This document shows positions 7,666-15,454 of a DNA stretch of 64,000 bases, one piece after another (position 1 is the first letter of the stretch; each line of letters begins with the position of its first letter). A program made the translations under genes and the position numbers. A model generated the notes under the pieces. That model was given only the letters and a program-made list of their open reading frames with translations, made no database searches and was not told the DNA's origin. The DNA is taken from positions 1 through 64,000 of the forward strand of contig CAWGZM010000014.1 in assembly GCA_963827065.1 (NCBI GenBank), in the 5' to 3' direction. Source of the stretch: JACVRW01 sp963827065 (lineage in GTDB: Bacteria > Actinomycetota > Thermoleophilia > Solirubrobacterales > Thermoleophilaceae).

Positions 7666-7959
7666 ATGAATCTCAAGCCTCTTGGAGATCGTCTCATCGT
7701 GCAGGCGATCGAGGAGGAAGAGACCACTGCCAGCGGCATCGTTCTGCCCGACACGGCCAAGGAGAAGCCGCAGCGCGGCAAGGTCCTAGCGGTCGGTGAC
7801 GGCAAGTGGGACGAGGATGGCGACAAGCGCATCCCGCTGGACGTCGCCGAGGGCGACGAGGTCCTTTATTCGAAGTACGGCGGCACCGAGGTCCAGGTCG
7901 ACGGAGATGATCTCCTCGTCCTGCGTGAGTCGGACGTGCTCGCCAAGGTCGCGGGCTAG
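7666..7959 (+). CDS. groES: co-chaperonin GroES
   Basis: A 97-residue GroES. The N-terminal LKPLGDRLIVQ, the mobile loop EEETTASGIVLPDTAKEKP and the C-terminal VLRESDVLAKV are all standard. GroES caps the GroEL ring during ATP-driven protein folding in the cytoplasm. An in-frame ATG lies six bases upstream (7660), but GGAGG at 7654-7658 is properly spaced (7 nt) only for the ATG used here. It is the first gene of the groES-groEL operon, behind two CIRCE operators, so HrcA-type heat-shock control is very likely. Confidence 0.98.
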   Translation: MNLKPLGDRLIVQAIEEEETTASGIVLPDTAKEKPQRGKVLAVGDGKWDEDGDKRIPLDVAEGDEVLYSKYGGTEVQVDGDDLLVLRESDVLAKVAG

Positions 7960-7971
7960 GAGAGGAACTAC

Positions 7972-9603
7972 ATGGCTCACAAGGAACTGAAGTACGACGT
8001 GGAGGCACGTCGCGCGCTCGAGGATGGCGTCGACGCCGTCGCGAACGCGGTCAAGGTCACGCTCGGCCCCAAGGGCCGCTATGTCGTGATCGACAAGAAG
8101 TTCGGTGCCCCCACAATCACCAACGACGGCGTATCGATCGCTCGCGAGATCGAGCTCGAAGAGCCGTTCTCCAACCAGGGCGCTCAGCTCGTGCGTGAGG
8201 TGGCCACCGCCACCAACGACGTCGCGGGCGACGGCACCACCACCGCCACGGTGCTGGCCCAGCGCATCGTGCGCGACGGCCTGAAGAACGTCGCCGCCGG
8301 CGCCAACCCGCTTGCACTCAAGCGCGGCATCGAGAAGGCGGTCGAGCAGGTCGTCGACCAGATCCAGAAGGTCTCGACCGAGATCTCCGGCAAGGAGCAG
8401 ATCGCCCGCGTGGCGGCCATCTCCGCTGCCGACGACGACATCGGCGACGTGATCGCCGACGCGATCGACAGGGTCGGCAAGGACGGCGTGGTCAACGTCG
8501 AGGAGGGTCAGACCTTCGGCATGGACCTCGAGTTCACCGAGGGCATGCAGTTCGACAAGGGCTACATCTCGCCCTACATGGTCACCGACCAGGACCGCAT
8601 GGAGGCGACCCTCGAGGATCCCTACATCCTCATCGCCAACCAGAAGATCGGCTCCGTGCGGGACGTCCTGCCGGTGCTCGAGCAGGTGATCCAGTCGGGC
8701 AAGCCGATCCTGGTCATCGCCGAGGACGTCGAGGGCGAGTCGCTTGCCACCTTCGTGGTGAACAAGCTGCGCGGCACCTTCACGGGCGTCGCCGTCAAGG
8801 CCCCCGGCTTCGGCGACCGCCGCAAGCGCATGCTCGAGGACATCGCCATCCTCACCGGTGGCGAGGTGATCACCGAGGAGATGGGCCTCAAGCTCGAGAA
8901 CACCCAGCTCTCGCAGCTCGGCCGCGCCCGCCGCGTGGTGGTCGCGAAGGACACGACCACGATCGTGGACGGCGCCGGTGACACCGACGCGATCAAGGGC
9001 CGCATCAACCAGATCAAGAACGAGATCGAGAACACCGACTCGGACTTCGATCGCGAGAAGCTCCAGGAGCGCCTCGCGAAGCTGGCCGGCGGCGTCGCAG
9101 TGGTCAAGGTCGGCGCTGCCACCGAGACCGAGATGAAGGAGAAGAAGCACCGCGTCGAGGACGCGCTGCAGGCCACCCGCGCCGCCCTCGAGGAGGGCAT
9201 CGTGGCGGGCGGCGGCGTGGCGCTCCTGCGGGCCCAGGACGCGATCAAGCTCGACGCCTTCGAGGGCGACGAGCGCACAGGGGCGAGCATCATCCTCCGC
9301 TCGCTCGAGGAGCCGCTGCGCCAGATCGCTGACAACGCGGGGCTCGAGGGCTCCGTCGTGGTCAACGACGTGCGCCGCTCGAGGGGCAAGAACCAGGGCC
9401 TGAACGCCGAAACCGGTGAGATCGTCGATCTCGTCGAGGCCGGCGTGATCGACCCGGCCATGGTCACCCGCTCTGCGCTCCAGAACGCGGCCTCGATCGC
9501 GAAGAACATCCTCACGACCGAGGCCATCGTCGCCGAGATGCCGGAGAAGGAGCCCGTCGGCATGCCGGGCGGCGGCATGGGCGGCATGGACGGAATGATG
9601 TAA
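7972..9603 (+). CDS. groEL: chaperonin GroEL
   Basis: A 543-residue Hsp60. It has the nucleotide-binding DGTTTATVLAQ near residue 87, the PGFGDRRK segment in the apical domain, the EEGIVAGGGVALLRA motif in the C-terminal equatorial domain, and the usual Gly/Met-rich tail (GGGMGGMDGMM). It folds proteins inside a double-ring cavity with GroES. It follows groES by 12 bases with a good ribosome site (GGAGAGGA), and the operon ends at a strong rho-independent terminator. Confidence 0.99.
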   Translation: MAHKELKYDVEARRALEDGVDAVANAVKVTLGPKGRYVVIDKKFGAPTITNDGVSIAREIELEEPFSNQGAQLVREVATATNDVAGDGTTTATVLAQRIVRDGLKNVAAGANPLALKRGIEKAVEQVVDQIQKVSTEISGKEQIARVAAISAADDDIGDVIADAIDRVGKDGVVNVEEGQTFGMDLEFTEGMQFDKGYISPYMVTDQDRMEATLEDPYILIANQKIGSVRDVLPVLEQVIQSGKPILVIAEDVEGESLATFVVNKLRGTFTGVAVKAPGFGDRRKRMLEDIAILTGGEVITEEMGLKLENTQLSQLGRARRVVVAKDTTTIVDGAGDTDAIKGRINQIKNEIENTDSDFDREKLQERLAKLAGGVAVVKVGAATETEMKEKKHRVEDALQATRAALEEGIVAGGGVALLRAQDAIKLDAFEGDERTGASIILRSLEEPLRQIADNAGLEGSVVVNDVRRSRGKNQGLNAETGEIVDLVEAGVIDPAMVTRSALQNAASIAKNILTTEAIVAEMPEKEPVGMPGGGMGGMDGMM

Positions 9604-9628
9604 GGAGCCGCTCCTGCGGCAGCAGTTT

Positions 9629-9665
9629 CGAGGGGCCCGGCAGACGCCGGGCCCCTCGTCTTTTT
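9629..9665 (+). terminator. rho-independent terminator of groESL
   Basis: A perfect 12-bp stem (9629-9640 with 9647-9658), six-base loop CAGACG, followed by TCTTTTT. This is the clearest intrinsic terminator in the window. Confidence 0.95.
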
Positions 9666-9671
9666 GAGAGG

Positions 9672-11294
9672 GTGCCGCGCGTGAACCGGCCCGCCGTCAC
9701 GCTCGCCGCCACCACGCTGGCGAGCAGCATGATCCTGGTCGACCAGACGGCGGTGCCGCTCGCCACGCCGGACGTGCTGGGCGACCTCGGCGGCGCGACC
9801 TCCGAGGGCCAGTGGATCCTCACCGCGAACATCCTGCCGCTGGCGGCGCTGATGGTCCTGGGCGGACGGCTCGGCGACCTGCTCGGCCTGCGGCGGGTGT
9901 TCATCGCCGGAGCGGTCGTCTTCGCCCTGGCGACGATCGCCGCCGGCGCAGCCCAGGACATGCCGATGCTGATCACGGCGCGCGCCGTGCAGGGCGCGGG
10001 AGCGGCGCTGATGATGCCGATGGCAGTGGCGATCACGAGCGCCGTCTACCCCAAGGAACGGCGCGGCTGGGCGCTTGGCATCCTCGCCGGCGCGTCGGCG
10101 TTCTTCGCGGCGCTCGGCCCGGTGCTGGGCGGCCTGCTCACCTCGATCGACTGGCGGCTCGTGTTCCTGATAAACGTGCCGCTCGCGATCACGACCGTCG
10201 CGCTCACGCTGTACGCGACTCCGGACTTCCGCCCGGACGCGGGCACGCGCCCGAAGATCGACCTCCCCGGCACCATCACCTTCGGGCTCGGCATCGCGGC
10301 GCTCGTGCTTGGGCTGAGCCAGGGGCAGGACGACGGCTGGACCGCACTGCCGGCGCTCGGGCCGCTGGTCGCGGCGGTCGTGTTGCTGGCCGCGTTCGTG
10401 ATCATCGAGCTTCGGGTGGAGCAGCCGCTGCTCGAGTTCCGCCTGTTCCGCCACCTGAACTTCCTCGCGGCCAACGCCAGCCAGTTCCTCGCGGGCATGA
10501 TCGAGCTCGGGCTCGGCTTCCTGATGCCGTTCTACCTGCTCCTCGTGGTGGGCGTGAGCCCGGCGATCGCAGGGATAGCGCTGATCCCGGCCACGATCCC
10601 GATCATCCTGGCCGGACCGCTGGCCGGACGCGCGTACGACCGAATCGGGGGGCGCATCCCACTGGTCGTCGGCTTCCTGATCCTGTCGGCGTCGGGCATC
10701 GCGCTGGCGGCGGCCGCGGGCGAGCAGAGCGTCGGCGCGCTCATCCCCGGGCTTGCGCTTCAGGGCCTCGGCCTTGGCGTGGTACTCACCGTCAACGACC
10801 CGACCGGGCTCGGCGCGGTGCCCGAGAAGGACCGCGGCCAGGCGGCGGGCACGATCAACACCACCGAGCAGCTGGGCGGCGCGATCGGGATCGCCGCGCT
10901 CACTGCCATCGAAGTCGGCGCCGCCGAGCGCATCACCTATGACCGGCTCGCCGACCGCGGCATCGACGTGACCAGCGGCCAGATCGACCAGTTCAAGGAG
11001 TTCCTGCTGAAGGCCGAGGAGGCGGGCAGGTCGAACGTGCCGGCCGACTCTGAGGTGGTCCGGACCGCAATCCGCGACAACGTGCTCGCGCACGTCGACT
11101 CCTTTCGGATCACCTTCCTGACGTCCGCCGGCATCGCTTTGCTCGGCGCCGTGGTCTGCTTCACCCTGGTACGCCGAGAGGACCGGCTCTACGGGGTCCG
11201 GGTGTTCGGCCGCCGCTCGCGCTGGCTGTGGATGTCATCCGGTCTCGGGCCCGGGATCTCGCGGCGGCCGCCCGACGGGAACGACGACGCCTAA
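9672..11294 (+). CDS. MFS drug-type exporter, DHA2/EmrB-QacA-like
   Basis: A 540-residue multi-pass membrane protein with about 14 predicted helices. Early residues contain SMILVDQTAVPLATPDV, typical of the D1/motif region of DHA2 drug:H+ antiporters. Motif A reads GGRLGDLLGLRRVF after helix 2, and motif C-like glycine and proline residues (GPVLGGLL) are in helix 5. A periplasmic loop containing a charged helix (about residues 430-480) lies before the last helices, as in EmrB/QacA. It would export drugs or metabolites with proton motive force. It starts at GTG, only a few bases after the groESL terminator, and its 3' end overlaps the convergent acetolactate decarboxylase gene by four bases. 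Confidence 0.88.
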   Translation: MPRVNRPAVTLAATTLASSMILVDQTAVPLATPDVLGDLGGATSEGQWILTANILPLAALMVLGGRLGDLLGLRRVFIAGAVVFALATIAAGAAQDMPMLITARAVQGAGAALMMPMAVAITSAVYPKERRGWALGILAGASAFFAALGPVLGGLLTSIDWRLVFLINVPLAITTVALTLYATPDFRPDAGTRPKIDLPGTITFGLGIAALVLGLSQGQDDGWTALPALGPLVAAVVLLAAFVIIELRVEQPLLEFRLFRHLNFLAANASQFLAGMIELGLGFLMPFYLLLVVGVSPAIAGIALIPATIPIILAGPLAGRAYDRIGGRIPLVVGFLILSASGIALAAAAGEQSVGALIPGLALQGLGLGVVLTVNDPTGLGAVPEKDRGQAAGTINTTEQLGGAIGIAALTAIEVGAAERITYDRLADRGIDVTSGQIDQFKEFLLKAEEAGRSNVPADSEVVRTAIRDNVLAHVDSFRITFLTSAGIALLGAVVCFTLVRREDRLYGVRVFGRRSRWLWMSSGLGPGISRRPPDGNDDA

Positions 11295-12073
11295 CGCCCT
11301 CGCTCGACGAGGTCGATCGCCTCGTGCGTGGACGCCGCGACGCCGGGATCGGCCAAGTCGATCCCCGGCGGCAGCTCCACGTGCAGGTCGTACGAGGAAT
11401 CGAGCTGGACACGTACCGGCCCCGCCCGCGAGTCGAGCACGTGGCCGCCGCGCGTGCGGTCCGCCGTGGCGAAGTGGAGGTGGTAGCCGCTCACCTCGAT
11501 CCCCTCGGCATAGTCGGGGAAGCGGAATCCCACCATCGTCCCCTCGACGGGCCCCAGCTCGAACTCATGCTGGTCGGCGACGACCTCGGCGAGCGGGCGG
11601 TACGGAGGGCGCTGGCGGGGGACCGAGCGCGCCCGGACCGACCGGAACTCGCCGTCGACGCGGATGGCGCACGACGGCGTCCCGTCCTGCAGGAGTCCGT
11701 CCACGGCGGCGAGCAGCTCGTCCTGCGTCAGCGGCCCCTCGAGGCCGAAGCCGGAACTCGGCTCGAAGCGTGTGACGACCGCGAACGGTGTGCGCTCATC
11801 CGGCCCAACCGGATGAAGCACGCCGTCGATGTCCGCACGAAGGAAGCTGCCGTCGAGCGCGATCAGCTCGCCGTCGAGCCCGTTGAGCGTGCCGACGCCC
11901 AGGTTGCCGCGCTCGGCCAGCTCGGCGATGCGGAGATCGCCGTCGTACGAGCCCTCGAGCAGCGCGCCGATCGTCGATGCCTGGAACAGGGCGTGCTCTT
12001 CCCGCTCCGCGTGCAGGTCGGCGTGGCGCATGGACTGCACGTGCAGTGAGCGGATCCAGCGTTCGTCGATCAT
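11291..12073 (-). CDS. budA: alpha-acetolactate decarboxylase
   Basis: A 260-residue protein matching BudA/AldC: ALFQASTIGALLEGSYDG, GNLGVGTLNGLDGELIALD, and the zinc site SGYHLHF...GGHVLD with His198, His200 and His211. The enzyme decarboxylates alpha-acetolactate to acetoin in the cytoplasm. It is the last gene of a three-gene operon after an O-methyltransferase and an SDR-like protein, each overlapping the next by four bases. This is an unusual context, since the gene normally sits beside an acetolactate synthase. A possible synthase in this window is 45 kb away and may do another job. Confidence 0.92.
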   Translation of the reverse strand: MIDERWIRSLHVQSMRHADLHAEREEHALFQASTIGALLEGSYDGDLRIAELAERGNLGVGTLNGLDGELIALDGSFLRADIDGVLHPVGPDERTPFAVVTRFEPSSGFGLEGPLTQDELLAAVDGLLQDGTPSCAIRVDGEFRSVRARSVPRQRPPYRPLAEVVADQHEFELGPVEGTMVGFRFPDYAEGIEVSGYHLHFATADRTRGGHVLDSRAGPVRVQLDSSYDLHVELPPGIDLADPGVAASTHEAIDLVERGR

Positions 12074-12942
12074 GTCGCGAGCACGCGTGCCATCGGCAGC
12101 GGATGTACGCCGAGCGCCTCGGCGCCCGCGCTACCGCGCGGCGTCGTCATCGGCTCCTCCATCAGCTCGGCCTCGTCCCAGGTGGCGAATACGTGGGGTC
12201 CACCAGCGAAGCGAAGCAGCCGCAGTGAGGCGCGGACGAGCGGCAGCGGCACATGCAGCAGGCGCCGCCGTCGGCCGAGGGCGCGCAGGACCACACGGAC
12301 GATGTCGTCGTAGGAGAGCGATTGCGGACCGGCCAGCACGACGTCGCTCGTCGCAGCGGCGCCGTTCAGTGTTGCCATCACGCAGTCGGCCACATCCTCC
12401 GCCCAGATCGGCTGGAAGAGCGCGTCGCCCGAGCCGGAGACCGGCACCGCCGGCAGATAGGAGAGGCGCTCGAGCAATGTCAGCCACGGATCGCCGGGCG
12501 TGTAGACGATCGACGGGCTGAGCACCGTGGGATCGAGGCGCGACGCCATGACCGCCTCCTCGGCCAGCGCCTTGGCGCGGAAGAAGCGCGTGCGCGAGTG
12601 GTGGGTCGCGCCCAGCGCGGAGAAGAAGACGAAGCGCCTCGCTCCGGCTCGCTCGGCTGCCCGCACGAGCCGCAGCGTGGCCACGGCGTTCAGCTCTTCG
12701 ATCGAAGCGCTCGGCTGGTCACGGATCGCGGCCGCCAGGTGGATGACCGTGTCGACGCCGCGCAGCGCATTGCGGAACGAAGGCGGGTCGGCCAGGTCGC
12801 CCAGGGCAATCTGAACGCGCACGCGCTGGTCGCCGAGCCGGCGCGGGTCGCGCACCAGGCAGCGCACCGGCCGCGGCTCGGCCGTGAGCCGCCGCAGCAG
12901 CGCCGAGCCGACGGTCCCCGTCGCCCCCGTCAGCAGGATCAT
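12070..12942 (-). CDS. NAD(P)-binding SDR, NmrA/NDUFA9-like
   Basis: A 290-residue atypical short-chain dehydrogenase. The N-terminus has the Rossmann motif LTGATGTVGSALLRRL (GxxGxxG), then a basic strand end (CLVRDPRRL) that suggests NADP(H) preference, and GVDTVIHLAAAI. It resembles the epimerase/NmrA/NDUFA9 group, in which catalysis is not always kept; I see no clear YxxxK. Some members sense or bind NADPH rather than catalyse. It overlaps its neighbours by four bases on both sides, so the three proteins are made together. The substrate is not known. Confidence 0.8.
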   Translation of the reverse strand: MILLTGATGTVGSALLRRLTAEPRPVRCLVRDPRRLGDQRVRVQIALGDLADPPSFRNALRGVDTVIHLAAAIRDQPSASIEELNAVATLRLVRAAERAGARRFVFFSALGATHHSRTRFFRAKALAEEAVMASRLDPTVLSPSIVYTPGDPWLTLLERLSYLPAVPVSGSGDALFQPIWAEDVADCVMATLNGAAATSDVVLAGPQSLSYDDIVRVVLRALGRRRRLLHVPLPLVRASLRLLRFAGGPHVFATWDEAELMEEPMTTPRGSAGAEALGVHPLPMARVLAT

Positions 12943-13937
12943 CGCCGCGCGGTGAGGACGACCCGCCAGGGCGAGCGCTCATTGCGATGGACCTCGACCT
13001 CGTGGAAGCCCGCCTCCTCCATCCAGCCGCAGATCTCGGATGGCTTGAAGTTGCGGCTGTGGCTCCAGGCGTAGAAGAGCAGGCTCGAGATCGCCCCGTG
13101 CTCGGACACGGGCTCGCCTGGCTCGGGCCGCGCCGAGTCGCCGATCACGAGGCAGCCGCCCGGCACGAGCGCCGCGTGCGCCATGCGGCACAGCTCGCGA
13201 TCGCGCTCCTCCGGAAGGTGGTGGATCAGGTTGAAGACGGAGACCACGTCGAGCCCGTCTCCGAGGCCGAGCTCGAACACGTCGCCCTCGCGATGGCTCA
13301 CGCGCTCGGCGAAGCCCTGCTCCTCGACTATGCGGCGCCCGACGGCGGCGCTGGGAGGCAGGTCCAGCACGGTCGCCTCGAGCTGCGGGTGAAGCCTGCA
13401 CATCGCCATGGCGAAGCCGCCGTGCCCGCCGGCCACGTCCACCAGCCGGCGCGGTGCCTTGACCGGAACCAGCGCGGCGTTCGCATCCTGCTCCGCACGC
13501 GAGATCTCGAACAGCCCGCGGATGTAGGCCTCCCAGCGGGCGCTGTCGTCGCGTCGCTCCTCGTGCATGGCGTACGGGCGCCCGGAGCGCACCGCCTCGG
13601 GCAGCATGTCCAGGACCTGCCAGTGGAGGTCGCCCTGCTCGCCCACGAAGGTCGCGATCGAGTCGGGCGACGAGCGCACGAGCTGGCGCTCCGTCACGAC
13701 CGTGTTCGAGAAGCGGCCGTCGCTCTGCTCGACGTAGCCGAGCGTGGTCAGTGCGGTCAGCAGCGTCTCGGCCCCGAGCTGGTCGAGATCGAGCGCCTCG
13801 GCCAGCTCCTGTGCGGAGGCCGGCCTTTCGTGCAGCGACTCGAAGACGCCGAGCACGACGGCGGTCGTCACGGCGCGCGCGGCGACGAGGCCCGTGAAGG
13901 TGTCGATGAACGGATCCGGCTCGCGGCGATCCAGCAC
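12939..13937 (-). CDS. SAM-dependent O-methyltransferase with dimerisation domain
   Basis: A ~332-residue protein in two parts. Residues 1-90 are a winged-helix dimerisation domain (FTGLVAARAVTTAVVLGVFESL, TLGYVEQSDGRFSNT), and the rest is a Rossmann methyltransferase with VDVAGGHGGFAMAM, VLDLPPSA, and the catalytic-base region NLIHHLPEERDRELCR. This is the Methyltransferase_2 architecture of hydroxyneurosporene and polyketide O-methyltransferases. I chose GTG at 13937 because TAGTGT lies 8 nt before it; a GTG at 13949 would add four residues but overlaps that -10. It heads the operon with the SDR and acetolactate decarboxylase. Confidence 0.85.
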   Translation of the reverse strand: MLDRREPDPFIDTFTGLVAARAVTTAVVLGVFESLHERPASAQELAEALDLDQLGAETLLTALTTLGYVEQSDGRFSNTVVTERQLVRSSPDSIATFVGEQGDLHWQVLDMLPEAVRSGRPYAMHEERRDDSARWEAYIRGLFEISRAEQDANAALVPVKAPRRLVDVAGGHGGFAMAMCRLHPQLEATVLDLPPSAAVGRRIVEEQGFAERVSHREGDVFELGLGDGLDVVSVFNLIHHLPEERDRELCRMAHAALVPGGCLVIGDSARPEPGEPVSEHGAISSLLFYAWSHSRNFKPSEICGWMEEAGFHEVEVHRNERSPWRVVLTARR

Positions 13938-13945
13938 GGGCCAGC

Positions 13946-13951
13946 ACACTA
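13946..13951 (-). promoter_or_regulatory. -10 element of the O-methyltransferase operon
   Basis: TAGTGT on the minus strand, 8 nt before the GTG at 13937. No ribosome-binding site is seen, which fits a leaderless mRNA. Confidence 0.45.
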
Positions 13952-13970
13952 GCCAGCCGCTGCCGGCTTC

Positions 13971-15062
13971 CTAGCCGAGCTGGGCCGCCGTCCCGTCGGG
14001 CTCGAAGCGGCGCGCGTCCGATATCAGGAGCGGCGGCATCGCCCCGGCGACCTCAACCCGGTCGCGGCCCGCCCGCTTGGCGGCGAAGAGGGCTCCGTCG
14101 GCGGCCCGGAACAGCTCCTCGTAGCTCAGCCTGCCGCCCGCGGTCGTCGCCACACCCGCCGACAGCGTCAGCTCGAGGTCGCCGGGCCTCGCGCTCGCGA
14201 CCGCCCGCCGGATGCGCTCGGCTATCTCGACCGCCCCGCCGAGCTCGACCCCCGGAAGCAGCACCAGGAACTCCTCGCCGCCGAGCCGGTACACGAGCTC
14301 GAAGCTGCGCAGCGACTTGCGGATCTCGTAGGCCACCTCGCGCAGCACGACGTCGCCGCGCTCGTGGCCGTGCGTGTCGTTCACGCGCTTGAAGCCGTCC
14401 AGGTCGATCAGCAGGATCGAGACGGAGCCGCCCGTCAGGCGCGCCTGCTCGTCGATCTCGCGGGCGCGCGCCTCGAGCGCCGAGCGGTTCAGGAGACCCG
14501 TCAGCGGGTCGAGGACGGCGCGGTCGCGGTGGATCAACTCGCCGTGCATCAGCGCGCTCGTCACGGAGGTCACCGAGACGAGCAGCGCGAGCGTTGCCAG
14601 CAGCTCGGTGGGGTCGTCGGCCACGGCGCGCGGATCCACGGCCAGCGTGGCGGTGAGCAGGGCGATCGCCGTCAGCCCCGCGCCGGCGCACACGACCTGC
14701 CAGCGGAAGCGGGTCGCCGCCATGGCGCTTGGGAGGATGGCCCAGGCGAGGACCGGGCTTTCGGGGCCACCGCTCAGGGCGATCCCCACCGCGATCACGA
14801 TCAGGATGAAGATCAGGCTCTGGGCGGCGACGTTCTCGGGACGGTCCGTGCGCCGCAGCCGCGGCTCGAGCGTGGCCAGGTTGAGCGCGACCAGCGCGAA
14901 CAGGCCGAGCGTCCACCAACCCTCCCAGGGTGCGGCGATCAGCAGCGCCGTGCCCATGGCGGCAGCGCTGATCGTGCGCGCGACGCGCACGCGCGCGCTC
15001 GCCTCGACCACCCGGGCGCGGTCGAGCTCGGTGGGACACAGGAACGAGCCGCTTCGGCCCAT
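13971..15062 (-). CDS. membrane diguanylate cyclase (GGDEF)
   Basis: A ~363-residue protein. Five to six hydrophobic helices fill residues ~25-180, after which a GGDEF domain begins at LDPLTGLLNR. The signature is GGEEF at about 261-265, so the cyclase site looks active and should make c-di-GMP from GTP. The inhibitory I-site position five residues before it reads RSFE rather than RxxD, so product inhibition is probably weak or absent. The start at ATG 15062 is chosen over a TTG at 15122, which lies within the divergent promoter. No EAL domain is present. It is divergent from the ferredoxin gene. Confidence 0.88.
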   Translation of the reverse strand: MGRSGSFLCPTELDRARVVEASARVRVARTISAAAMGTALLIAAPWEGWWTLGLFALVALNLATLEPRLRRTDRPENVAAQSLIFILIVIAVGIALSGGPESPVLAWAILPSAMAATRFRWQVVCAGAGLTAIALLTATLAVDPRAVADDPTELLATLALLVSVTSVTSALMHGELIHRDRAVLDPLTGLLNRSALEARAREIDEQARLTGGSVSILLIDLDGFKRVNDTHGHERGDVVLREVAYEIRKSLRSFELVYRLGGEEFLVLLPGVELGGAVEIAERIRRAVASARPGDLELTLSAGVATTAGGRLSYEELFRAADGALFAAKRAGRDRVEVAGAMPPLLISDARRFEPDGTAAQLG

Positions 15063-15125
15063 GCTTGAGCTTTTCGGCACTTGGGGCGTCGGCTTGACCG
15101 CCCCAGGCAGCGCGCGGACCAACGG

Positions 15126-15131
15126 TACAAT
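15126..15131 (+). promoter_or_regulatory. -10 element of the ferredoxin gene
   Basis: TACAAT on the plus strand. It overlaps TACCGT (15122-15127) read on the minus strand toward the GGDEF gene. The ferredoxin mRNA would have a leader of about 38 nt carrying GAAGGAG. Confidence 0.45.
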
Positions 15132-15175
15132 CGCGTCCTCGCGCCCAGGCGCCGTGTGGACACGAGAAGGAGACC

Positions 15176-15442
15176 ATGGCCTACGTCATAGCCGAACCCT
15201 GCATCGACACGAAGGACAATTCGTGTGTCGAGGTCTGCCCCGTCGATTGCATCCATCCCACCCCGGACGAGCCCGACTACGACCAGGTCACCCAGCTCTA
15301 CATCGATCCCGAGGAGTGCATCGACTGCGACGCCTGCGTCGAGGCCTGCCCGGTAGACGCCTGCTTCGCCGAGGACCAGCTGCCCGACGAGTGGCAGAAC
15401 TTCATCCAGATCAACGCGGACTACTTCAAGCAGAACGCGTAG
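15176..15442 (+). CDS. fdxA: 7Fe ferredoxin
   Basis: An 88-residue ferredoxin. The first cluster motif is C-x7-C-x3-CP (Cys9, Cys17, Cys21), characteristic of the 3Fe-4S site of actinobacterial FdxA. The second is the full CIDCDACVEACP of a 4Fe-4S site. It is a small soluble electron carrier. The ATG is preceded by GAAGGAG with good spacing. The acidic tail (EDQLPDEWQNF) is typical. The neighbouring Mrp gene also handles iron-sulfur clusters, but it is convergent, so co-regulation is not implied. Confidence 0.96.
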   Translation: MAYVIAEPCIDTKDNSCVEVCPVDCIHPTPDEPDYDQVTQLYIDPEECIDCDACVEACPVDACFAEDQLPDEWQNFIQINADYFKQNA

Positions 15443-15454
15443 CGGGGCGCGCCC

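Noticed and set aside
8622..11093. Long open reading frame antisense to groEL and the MFS gene (823 codons)
   Set aside because: It mirrors two strongly conserved genes on the other strand, shows only Arg/His/Asp-rich shadow sequence and has no recognisable domain. High GC removes stop codons.
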